NCBI GenBank assembly: GCA_013373085.1
Contig: JABXIM010000013.1
Location: forward strand, 1-64,000
Direction: 5' to 3'
Source: Oceanospirillaceae bacterium
GTDB lineage: Bacteria > Pseudomonadota > Gammaproteobacteria > Pseudomonadales > Balneatricaceae
DNA length: 64,000 nucleotides
Numbering within the stretch: position 1 is the stretch's first letter; each line of letters opens with the position of its first letter. Below are positions 56,562 to 64,000 of the stretch, in pieces. The translations under genes and the position numbers were made by a program. Below the pieces are notes generated by a model. That model worked only from the letters and a program-made list of their open reading frames with translations. It did not search any database and was not told where the DNA came from.

Positions 56562-57164
56562 ATGGGCGTACTCGTAGGAAAGCAAGCACCGGACTTCACT
56601 GCTGCAGCGGTTCTGGGCGACGGTCAGATCGTCGAAGGATTCAGCCTGAAAGAAGCGATCAGCGGTAAGTACGGTCTCGTATTCTTCTACCCGCTGGATT
56701 TTACTTTCGTCTGCCCCTCTGAGCTGATCGCACTGAACAACCGCATGGCTGCGTTCAAAGAGCGCAACGTCGAAGTGATCGGTGTGTCCATCGACTCTCA
56801 GTTCACCCACAACGCATGGCGCAACACCCCGGTCAACGAAGGTGGTATCGGCCCGGTCGAATACACCCTGGTTGCCGACGTCAAGCACGAAATCTGCCAG
56901 GCATACGACGTTGAAGCCGACGCCGGCGTCGCCTTCCGTGGTGCCTTCCTGATCGACCAGAACGGCGTTGTTCGTTCCCAGATCGTCAACGACCTGCCGC
57001 TGGGCCGTAACATGGACGAGCTGATCCGTCTGGTCGACGCGCTGCAGTTCCACGAAGAGCACGGCGACGTCTGCCCGGCTGGCTGGAACAAGGGCGACAA
57101 GGGCATGAACGCTTCTCCGGAAGGCGTTGCCTCTTACCTGGCCGAAGAATCCGGCAAGCTGTAA
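56562..57164 (+). CDS. Typical 2-Cys peroxiredoxin (AhpC/TSA family)
   Basis: Reduces hydrogen peroxide and organic hydroperoxides. The 200-residue protein has the peroxidatic Cys-51 in FTFVCPSELIAL and the resolving Cys-171 in HGDVCPAGW, and ends in a normal C-terminal arm. DFTFVCPTE-type wording places it in the Prx1/AhpC group; it would use thioredoxin or an AhpF-type reductase, neither of which is adjacent. Codon use is strongly biased to preferred C-ending codons, suggesting high expression. GGAGA lies before the ATG and a strong terminator follows. Confidence 0.97.
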   Translation: MGVLVGKQAPDFTAAAVLGDGQIVEGFSLKEAISGKYGLVFFYPLDFTFVCPSELIALNNRMAAFKERNVEVIGVSIDSQFTHNAWRNTPVNEGGIGPVEYTLVADVKHEICQAYDVEADAGVAFRGAFLIDQNGVVRSQIVNDLPLGRNMDELIRLVDALQFHEEHGDVCPAGWNKGDKGMNASPEGVASYLAEESGKL

Positions 57165-57180
57165 GCAGCCCCTGAAATGC

Positions 57181-57211
57181 AAAAAGGCCCGTCGATCGAC
57201 GGGCCTTTTTT
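57181..57211 (+). terminator. Terminator of the peroxiredoxin gene
   Basis: AAAAAGGCCCGTCG and CGACGGGCCTTTTT pair almost back to back (loop AT), followed by further T. Confidence 0.95.
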
Positions 57212-57280
57212 GTTTCTGGGTTGCGCGGTGAGCCTAATTTCGACCTAATTGCGGACCGCTTGGCAGGTCGCTGGACGAAC

Positions 57281-57410
57281 CCCCGGATCGGAGGGTGGGT
57301 TTAGCGATGCATAGGCAGAATCTGGCCGTGTTCTGCATGATGCGGGCATCGCGTAACCCGCAATATCGATCGTAGTGCAGATCGATTGGTGTCGGCTGGC
57401 ATCGCGGGTG
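57281..57410 (-). repeat. Dispersed repeat family B, copy 2
   Basis: The reverse complement of 57281-57389 aligns along its full length with 47019-47128, and similarity extends to about 57410 (CCCGCGATGCCAGCCGACA against CCCGCTCTCCGCCAGCCTAA, as read). No gene lies in 57212-57466; the remainder of this gap shows nothing else. Confidence 0.72.
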
Positions 57411-57466
57411 TTGAATCGCATGGTTGTCCTAGCGCCCCTGGACCCAATCTACCTCAATCCACCCGG

Positions 57467-58123
57467 TCAATCCTCGTAATGGCGTGCTTCGAGCACCATG
57501 TCCCAGCCGCCGAGGTCTTTCCAGCGGTTGACGATGGAGCAGAACAGCTCCGCGGTCTTGCAGGTATCGTATAGCGCGGAGTGCGCTTTCTTGCCATCGA
57601 AGTCGATTCCGGCAACGTCGCAGGCGCGGGCCAGCACCGTCTGGCCATAGGCGAGGCCGGCAAGGGTGGCGGTATCGAAGGTCGAGAACGGATGGAACGG
57701 ATTGCGTTTGATGTCGGCACGGGCCGAGGCGGCCTGGATGAAGCTGTGGTCGAAGGCGGCATTGTGCCCGACCAGGATGGCGCGTTTGCAGCTATGGGCC
57801 TTGATGGACTTGCGAATCGGCTTGAAGATGTTTTCCAGCGCCAGCGCTTCCGGTATCGCATCGCGCTCGGGATCGAAGGGGTCGATTCCGGTAAACTCGA
57901 GCGCGGAGCGCTCAAAATTGGCACCCTCGAACGGGTCGACCGCCTCGTCGAAGCACTGGTCGATCATCAGGTAGCCGGTTTCGTCCATGGTCAGCGTCAC
58001 GGCGGCCACTTCGAGCAGGGCATCGGTGCGGGGGTTGAATCCGGCGGTTTCGACGTCGACAACGACGGGCAGAAAGCCGCGGAAACGGTCGGCCATCATT
58101 TGCGCAGTGGTGCTGTTACTCAA
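57467..58123 (-). CDS. rnt: Ribonuclease T
   Basis: A 218-residue DEDDh 3'-5' exonuclease that trims tRNA and 5S rRNA ends and recycles the tRNA CCA end. Motifs: [19 protein letters not shown] (ExoI, the DxE pair), [11 protein letters not shown] (ExoII) and [15 protein letters not shown] (ExoIII with the catalytic His and Asp). The size matches E. coli RNase T. In Pseudomonas the next gene is pyrC; here a palindromic element and motY follow. Confidence 0.97.
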   Translation of the reverse strand: MSNSTTAQMMADRFRGFLPVVVDVETAGFNPRTDALLEVAAVTLTMDETGYLMIDQCFDEAVDPFEGANFERSALEFTGIDPFDPERDAIPEALALENIFKPIRKSIKAHSCKRAILVGHNAAFDHSFIQAASARADIKRNPFHPFSTFDTATLAGLAYGQTVLARACDVAGIDFDGKKAHSALYDTCKTAELFCSIVNRWKDLGGWDMVLEARHYED

Positions 58124-58243
58124 GTAATATCCTTAATGCTGCGGGCGGTGATCGAATCAGACGTCATTCTACCAGTCCGGCTCCGGTGCGACCAACTTCA
58201 GGGGTGAGGCGAAGGAATCTCCCGTGCAGGCGCCTGAAGCTAA

Positions 58244-58508
58244 GGAGCCTGTGCATAAGTCTCAATTGTCCTCTGCGGGTTCTGAAGCGTGCAGCTGCTA
58301 GGCGCAGCGTGCAGGCAATGGCCTTAGTCCTTGTCAAGCGCTGCAACAACGCAGATGCATGCTTCAGATCCCGCCCTGCGGGGCGTTCAGTGCGAACCGG
58401 ACTCTTTGTTGCAGCTTCTCAACAGGCCCCGGCATGCCTTCGAAACTGCGCCGCGATTCCGGGTCGCGCTGAACGCCAGAGAATTATTGGGACTTATACA
58501 CAGGCTCC
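58244..58508. mobile_element. 265-bp near-palindromic element with terminal inverted repeats (MITE-like)
   Basis: The ends GGAGCCTGTGCATAAGTCTC (58244 onward) and, on the opposite strand, GGAGCCTGTGTATAAGTCCC (from 58508) are near-identical. The similarity continues inwards: CAAT..CTCTG, GGCGCAG and GCTGCAACAA recur in both halves in mirrored order, so most of the element folds back on itself. It has no coding frame I recognise. I saw no clear target-site duplication. It fits a non-autonomous transposable element or two inverted copies of a dispersed unit. The flanks (58124-58243, 58509-58575) show no gene. Confidence 0.6.
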
Positions 58509-58575
58509 CTACTAAAGAACCGCGGGCGCCGGTCGATAAACTGGCAGCAGATTGCCGAACGTTGAGGTGGGTGCT

Positions 58576-59433
58576 TTGATATCGCGATTTTCAGTCCTGT
58601 TGTGCGCCGGGCTCTTCGCCCAGTTGGCCTGGGGCGTCACCTTCCGGGCGGCGATCGACGACTCGCGCTGGGATCTCGAAGCGTCCAAGTTTAACTGCCG
58701 TCTGAGCCAGCCGGTACCGGATTACGGCCGTGCGCTGTTCGAGCAGGAGGCGGGCGAGGAGGTGCGTTTCCGGCTGCAGCCGGTGCTGCGCAGCCTCGCG
58801 GAGACTGAGGCGCTGCTGGTAGCCGAAGCGCCGCCCTGGCGGCCGGGCGCGGCGACGCACGTGATCGGTTCGGTTCGCGTCGACAGCGCCAGTGGCGAGA
58901 TCAGCGTCGATCCGCCTTATGCGCGCCAGATGCTGGCTTTTCTGCATCAGGGCCTGGTGCCGACCTTTACTCGCGCGGGCTGGCAGGGAACATCGGAACC
59001 GTTGCGCGTCGGTGTATCGGCGGCGAATTTTCCGTCGGCATACCGCGAATACAGCGGCTGTGTGGAAGGTCTGCTGCCGGTCAACTACACCCAGGTGGCC
59101 CGTACCGCGCTGCTGTTTCCGTCCGCAACCACCGAGCTGTCGGACGCAGCCCGTCAGCGCCTGGACCTCATTGCCCTCTACATTCGCAATGATAGCGAGG
59201 TGCGGTCGGTCTATGTCGACGGTCATTCGGACAGTCTCGGGCGTCGTCTGCTCAACCGCGATCTGTCGAAGAAGCGCGCCGAGAGCGTGACCCGGTATCT
59301 GGTGGATCAGGGGGTTGACGAGGCCATGATCATCACCCGTTTTCATGGCGAGCGTTATCCGGTGGTACCCAACAGCTCCGCCGCCAATCGCGATCGCAAT
59401 CGTCGCGTCACCGTGCGGCTGGAGCGAGAGTAA
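58576..59433 (+). CDS. motY: MotY-type sodium-flagellar / OmpA-domain protein
   Basis: A 285-residue exported protein. MotY forms the T ring around flagellar motors and holds stator units to peptidoglycan. A signal peptide of about 20 residues (ISRFSVLLCAGLFAQLAWG) is followed by a beta-barrel-like N-terminal domain and a C-terminal OmpA domain (YVDGHSDSLGRRLLNRDLSK, about 220-285). The start is TTG 58576, with GAGG seven bases upstream and directly before the signal peptide; GTG 58567 and TTG 58552 are less suited. It sits between rnt and argG as in P. aeruginosa (PA3526). Confidence 0.9.
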   Translation: MISRFSVLLCAGLFAQLAWGVTFRAAIDDSRWDLEASKFNCRLSQPVPDYGRALFEQEAGEEVRFRLQPVLRSLAETEALLVAEAPPWRPGAATHVIGSVRVDSASGEISVDPPYARQMLAFLHQGLVPTFTRAGWQGTSEPLRVGVSAANFPSAYREYSGCVEGLLPVNYTQVARTALLFPSATTELSDAARQRLDLIALYIRNDSEVRSVYVDGHSDSLGRRLLNRDLSKKRAESVTRYLVDQGVDEAMIITRFHGERYPVVPNSSAANRDRNRRVTVRLERE

Positions 59434-59450
59434 GGAATCTGCGAAGGAAG

Positions 59451-59471
59451 TAAGTCCCAATGCGTCTCTGG
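59451..59471 (-). repeat. Short copy of the palindromic element's end
   Basis: TAAGTCCCAATGCGTCTCTGG (21 bases in two parts: TAAGTCCCAAT and GCGTCTCTGG) matches the terminal region of the 58244-58508 element (TAAGTCCCAAT then AATTCTCTGG) at about 18 of 21 positions. It lies between motY and the argG promoter. Confidence 0.4.
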
Positions 59472-59519
59472 GGCTTGTTCCCAGGTTCCTTGTGGTTCCT
59501 GAATCCCCGGCTTTTCTGC

Positions 59520-59525
59520 TATAAT
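59520..59525 (+). promoter_or_regulatory. -10 box (TATAAT) of argG
   Basis: A perfect TATAAT lies 130 bases before the argG ATG in an otherwise GC-rich spacer. The -35 region is unclear. The leader of about 120 bases is long for argG. Confidence 0.55.
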
Positions 59526-59654
59526 GCGGCGCTTTTTCCAGGCGTCTCGATGGCCGGACCTTCAATGCTGTCCCCTCGACGTCTTTTCCGAACGACAGAT
59601 TCCCGTTCCCGGCGGCCCGTTAGTGGCGGTCGGGTGATCTCATCTGGAGCTGAC

Positions 59655-60881
<1,227 letters not shown>

Positions 60882-60902
60882 CCCATCGCCGTAAATATCC
60901 CG

Positions 60903-60930
60903 AAAAAAGCCCGCTCAGCGGGCTTTTTTG
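60903..60930 (+). terminator. Intrinsic terminator of argG
   Basis: AAAAAAGCCCGCT and AGCGGGCTTTTTT pair around a small loop, with a T-run, 21 bases after the stop. Confidence 0.95.
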
Positions 60931-61031
60931 TGTCTGTTCAGTGCGGTCTAACCCATACTGCTAGCAGGCGTTTACTGCAATCGGCGCATCGGCTGTGGTA
61001 ACTTTGCGGCCCCTTTTCTGTCTGCGGTTCT

Positions 61032-62630
61032 ATGGATTCCTACCTCGAAGGCAAAACAGCGCTTGTCGTTGACAGCAATCGCGATGATCTGAGCAACCTG
61101 CGCGGGCTGTTGGGACAGCTTGGCCTGGCGTCGGTGGCGGCGGCGACGTCCGCCAATATGGCGGTCAGTTATCTCGCTGCCCAGTCCTTCGATTTCTGTT
61201 TCGTCGCCTACGACCTGGGCCTGCAGGCCAAGAACGGACTGCAGGTGATACAGGAGGCGACGCTCGACGGCTCCCGTCGCTATCGTGACTGTTTCGTGCT
61301 GATAGCCGGTGCAGAGCAGGCGCAGGTTTTGGCGGGCGCTCTGGAGTACGCCCCCGATGCCTGCCTTGCCAAGCCCTTCGATATGCAGCGGTTGCGCCAG
61401 TGTCTCGACCGGCTCGGCCAGGTCAAGACATTGTTGCTGCCACTCGAGGAGTGCCTCGACCAGAGGAACTGGCAAGGCGCGCTGGAGCGGGGCGAACAGG
61501 CGCAGGCGCAGTATCCCGGGGTGCGGCCCTACCTGCAGCGGCTGCGGGGAATCGCGCTATTGCACCTTCAGCGTTACCGCGAGGCGGAGGCGCTATTTGC
61601 CGAACTGGCGCAGGAACGCGTCTGTGACTGGGCCGATATCGGACAGGGGGTGGCGCTTTATCATCAGGGGCGTTACCGAGAAGCCCGGGAATGCCTGGCG
61701 CACCTGACCGGACAGAATCAGACGGTATCCGAGGCCTTTCTGATGCAGGCCCGCTGCGAGCGGGTGCTGGGTCGCTGGCAGGAGGCGCAAATGCTGTTGC
61801 GCAAGGCGACGATACTGCAGCCGGCGATGCCGCAGTTGCAGGCGGACCTTGCCTGTTTGCTGGCGCTGAGCGGCGACTGGTCGCAGGCTGCAACGGCGTA
61901 TCGGGGGGCGGTCGTCCATGGCCGTCATTCGCCGTTTCAGCGAGTCGATTGCTACTACGGGTTGGTCGAATCGCTGCTGCAGCAGGTGGAGCAGGGCGTT
62001 TCCCCGTCATCGGCCGCGGCGGAGGCCGAATGCGTGCGCACGCTCGAGAGTGCGGTGCGGGATTTCGACGGCGAGCCGGCGGTGATCTTTCGCAGTCGTC
62101 TGCTGGCGGCGCGCCTCTACCGGCGCAGCGGTAATACCGCGATGGCCGAGCAGGCGGCGCGCTATGCGTTCGAGCGTTTTGCTCAGTTGACGGTGTCGGA
62201 ACAGGCGGAGCTGGCTGACCTGCTGGTCGATGGGCTCGATTCCAGCTCGCTGGCGGAAGCTGCGCAGCAAAAGCGTCAGGAAGCGATGCGGGCGCTGGTC
62301 TCGCTCGATTGGGGGCGCAGCAACCTGGCGGCGATGCTCAGTTATCGAAAGAAGGAATATGAGAAGGCCTACGACGGCTTCTGCGAGGCAGAGCGGCTGC
62401 GCGGAGGCAACCCGGGAGTGATGCTCAATCTGGTGCAGGCGGGTCTGGAGGTGGCCCGTCATCAGTCGCCACGCGCTCCGGACATACTCCGTCATTGTGA
62501 TGAGCTGCTCTACGGCTCGCAGATCGGTGCGCTCAGCCAACGTCAGCAGGAACGCTATCGGTCGCTCTGTCAGCGTCTGGGTGATCTCAACCGGGCGCGG
62601 CGCGGGGGCGGTGCCGAAACAGCTGTCTGA
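61032..62630 (+). CDS. Receiver domain plus tetratricopeptide-repeat protein
   Basis: A 532-residue soluble protein. Residues 1-125 form a response-regulator receiver domain: acidic pocket D18/D19, phospho-acceptor candidate Asp-61 (FVAYDLGL), Lys-114 in CLAKPF. The usual Thr/Ser after strand 4 seems to be replaced (LIAGA), so signalling may be altered. Residues about 135-520 are TPR repeats (e.g. YLQRLRGIALLHLQRYREAE), a protein-interaction scaffold. No DNA-binding output domain is present. Similar CheY-TPR proteins occur in Pseudomonas without a firm function. It stands between argG and a type I secretion gene and could serve surface attachment or motility (inference). Confidence 0.82.
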   Translation: MDSYLEGKTALVVDSNRDDLSNLRGLLGQLGLASVAAATSANMAVSYLAAQSFDFCFVAYDLGLQAKNGLQVIQEATLDGSRRYRDCFVLIAGAEQAQVLAGALEYAPDACLAKPFDMQRLRQCLDRLGQVKTLLLPLEECLDQRNWQGALERGEQAQAQYPGVRPYLQRLRGIALLHLQRYREAEALFAELAQERVCDWADIGQGVALYHQGRYREARECLAHLTGQNQTVSEAFLMQARCERVLGRWQEAQMLLRKATILQPAMPQLQADLACLLALSGDWSQAATAYRGAVVHGRHSPFQRVDCYYGLVESLLQQVEQGVSPSSAAAEAECVRTLESAVRDFDGEPAVIFRSRLLAARLYRRSGNTAMAEQAARYAFERFAQLTVSEQAELADLLVDGLDSSSLAEAAQQKRQEAMRALVSLDWGRSNLAAMLSYRKKEYEKAYDGFCEAERLRGGNPGVMLNLVQAGLEVARHQSPRAPDILRHCDELLYGSQIGALSQRQQERYRSLCQRLGDLNRARRGGGAETAV

Positions 62631-62639
62631 GGGTGGTGA

Positions 62640-63020
62640 TCAGAGGAAAGATTCGTCGTCTTCTATCAGTATCCGGGATTGTTCTGGCGTCGAACGTTCG
62701 CTATCTTGTGTGCCTTCGGTCTCGGGGCGCATGAAATTGCGGGCCAGCTTCCGGCTCAGCAGTTTTTTCTGCGATGCCTGCGGGAAGTCGGTGAATAGAA
62801 TGATATTTTTGGCGATAAGTATCTCTACGATGTCTTCGATGATACGAATCGTGCCGGCGTCCGAGCGCTCGAGGAACTCCTCCGGCGAAAATGAACTGTC
62901 ATTGATCGACAGGAAGTCGAGAACCTCGCGATCCTTCATGTCGACCGCTTCTGCGCCAGTTTCGGCGGTTTCGGTCAGTCCGACGATCCGGCCTTCCGGG
63001 TTGCGTATGGCGTAGAGCAT
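62640..63020 (-). CDS. Conserved hypothetical protein ('tryptophan synthase subunit beta-like')
   Basis: A 126-residue acidic protein. It matches small Pseudomonas proteins labelled 'tryptophan synthase subunit beta like', a misleading name: no PLP site is present. Conserved blocks are MLYAIRNPEGRIVGL at the start, IRIIEDIVEILIAKNIILFT (residues about 60-79) and DFPQASQKKLLSRKLAR. The tail is acidic (SRILIEDDESFL). The function is unknown. It is convergent with the TPR gene (9 bp apart) and divergent from the secretion ATPase, and may be linked to that system. Confidence 0.75.
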   Translation of the reverse strand: MLYAIRNPEGRIVGLTETAETGAEAVDMKDREVLDFLSINDSSFSPEEFLERSDAGTIRIIEDIVEILIAKNIILFTDFPQASQKKLLSRKLARNFMRPETEGTQDSERSTPEQSRILIEDDESFL

Positions 63021-63094
63021 CAGGTCACGATTTAATAATAAGTTAGTGGGGTCGCGTGCTAGTATGGGGTTCGCGATCCGAGCAGGTCAAGGAA

Positions 63095-64000
63095 ATGGAC
63101 GACATTCAGGATCCCCTCCTCAGCTGTCTGGTCGAGCTGACCAGGCAGAATCACAATCCACTGTCGGCCGAGGTGCTCAGCGCGGGATTGCCGCTTGAGA
63201 ACAACCGGCTGACGCCGAGACTTTTCGTGCGCGCAGCACAGCGTGCCGGCCTCAAGGCGCGGGTACTGCCCCGCGAGCTGCGCCAGATATCGCCGCTGGT
63301 GTTGCCGGCTGTGCTGCTGCTGGAGGACGGCGGCGCCTGTATTCTGCAGGAACTCGATCTCGACGACGATTCCGCACTGATCATTCAGTCGGAAAGCGGC
63401 GGCAAGCATCGTATCCGACTCGACGAACTCGAGCAGCATTACACCGGTTATGCGATTTTCGTGCGGCTCGAGTACCGCTTCAGCGAGCGCGTCTCCAAGG
63501 TGCTCGAGGACCGCGAGGGTCACTGGTTCTGGGGCACGCTGAAACGCTCCTTTCATATCTACCGGGACGTGCTGCTGGCGTCGTTTCTGATCAACCTGTT
63601 CGTGCTGGCAAGCCCGCTGTTCGTGATGAACGTCTACGACCGGGTGGTGCCCAACAGTGCCATCGAAACGCTCTGGGTGCTGGCGGTCGGCCTGTTCGTG
63701 GTCTACCTGTTCGACTTCGGCCTGAAGATGCTCCGGGCCTATTTCATCGAGGTGGCCGGCAAAAAGACCGATGTGCTGCTGTCGGCCATGCTGTTCGAGA
63801 AGGTGCTGTCGCTCAAGTACAGCGCCATGCCCCGGTCGGTGGGTTCATTTGCCAGTAATCTGCGGGAATTCGAGAGCATTCGCGCGATGCTCAGCTCAAC
63901 CGTCAACACGGTGCTGATCGATATCCCGTTCGCGTTGATTTTCCTTGGCGTCATCCTGCTGATTGGCGGTCCGCTGGTCATCGTGCCGGTGGCGGCGATT
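63095..64000 (+). CDS. Type I secretion ABC transporter (LapB/LssB-type), N-terminal part
   Basis: Starts at ATG 63095 with AAGGA upstream and runs open to the window end (302 codons), so the nucleotide-binding domain is outside. Residues 1-130 are a C39-peptidase-like domain: SCLVELTRQNHNPLSAEVLS and LRQISPLVLPAVLLLEDGG; the catalytic Cys-Gly-motif is not present, so it recognises rather than cleaves substrate. The membrane domain begins near residue 155 (YRDVLLASFLINLFVLASPL) and continues with MNVYDRVVPNSAIETLWVLA, the hallmark of LssB/LapB exporters of large RTX adhesins. Membrane-fusion and outer-membrane partners should follow. Confidence 0.92.
   Translation, partial: MDDIQDPLLSCLVELTRQNHNPLSAEVLSAGLPLENNRLTPRLFVRAAQRAGLKARVLPRELRQISPLVLPAVLLLEDGGACILQELDLDDDSALIIQSESGGKHRIRLDELEQHYTGYAIFVRLEYRFSERVSKVLEDREGHWFWGTLKRSFHIYRDVLLASFLINLFVLASPLFVMNVYDRVVPNSAIETLWVLAVGLFVVYLFDFGLKMLRAYFIEVAGKKTDVLLSAMLFEKVLSLKYSAMPRSVGSFASNLREFESIRAMLSSTVNTVLIDIPFALIFLGVILLIGGPLVIVPVAAI

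Noticed and set aside
58331-58579. 82-codon frame inside the palindromic element as a gene or transposase
   Set aside because: It runs across the inverted repeat and out of the element, and shows no transposase motif such as a DDE triad.

Overview
The window reads as a chromosomal segment of a GC-rich gammaproteobacterium. Gene content and order resemble Pseudomonas and marine Oceanospirillales/Marinobacterium-type bacteria: ubiG-mupP-yciK, gyrA-serC-pheA-hisC-tyrA/aroA-cmk-rpsA-ihfB-lapAB-pyrF, and grxD-prx-rnt-motY-argG. The genus is an inference; there is no rRNA or other marker here to fix it. No rRNA, tRNA, CRISPR array, complete insertion sequence or prophage was found.

Layout. 1-535: the 3' end of guaA and its terminator. 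About 540-3520: an AT-richer cassette with an MFS transporter, a tiny His-rich ORF and a LysR regulator, next to a decayed peptidyl-prolyl isomerase. 4.0-8.8 kb: an AraC-controlled-looking catabolic cluster (cupin, zinc alcohol dehydrogenase, broken SDR, aldehyde dehydrogenase). 9.1-15.1 kb: tadA, mltF and purL. 15.4-19.2 kb: OmpA-like protein, YciI, YciB, PHP phosphoesterase, YciO and an H-NS-like protein. 19.4-22.5 kb: rluB, then yciK-mupP-ubiG on the other strand. 22.7-36.3 kb: a long, nearly unidirectional run holding gyrA, most of the tyrosine/phenylalanine branch, cmk, rpsA, ihfB, lapA, lapB and pyrF. 36.5-44 kb: comEA-like protein, class I fumarase, MioC-like flavodoxin, NfsA, and a three-gene AlkB / PRPP synthase / nucleoside-phosphorylase operon. 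44.3-53.5 kb: purU, a DnaT-like and phage-P-like pair, DUF3549, a Kef-type exchanger, YqcC, class II DAHP synthase, PcaC and MetR. 53.6-60.9 kb: argF, argD, grxD, peroxiredoxin, rnt, motY and argG. 61.0-64.0 kb: a receiver-TPR protein and the start of a type I secretion ATPase, cut by the window end.

How genes work together. pheA, hisC-type aminotransferase and the tyrA-aroA fusion are coupled by short gaps or overlaps, and a separate class II DAHP synthase feeds the same pathway. argF, argD and argG cover arginine synthesis. mupP-ubiG-yciK and lapA-lapB are envelope and quinone housekeeping units.

Most of the window is ordinary core genome. The unexplained material is mainly intergenic: two dispersed repeat families (one with a hairpin whose stem differs between copies but whose nine-base loop is identical), a GGTAA-type heptamer array directly after alkB, a 265-bp near-palindromic element where Pseudomonas carries pyrC, and a terminator-like hairpin just after a good argD promoter. 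I found no convincing wholly new multi-gene system.
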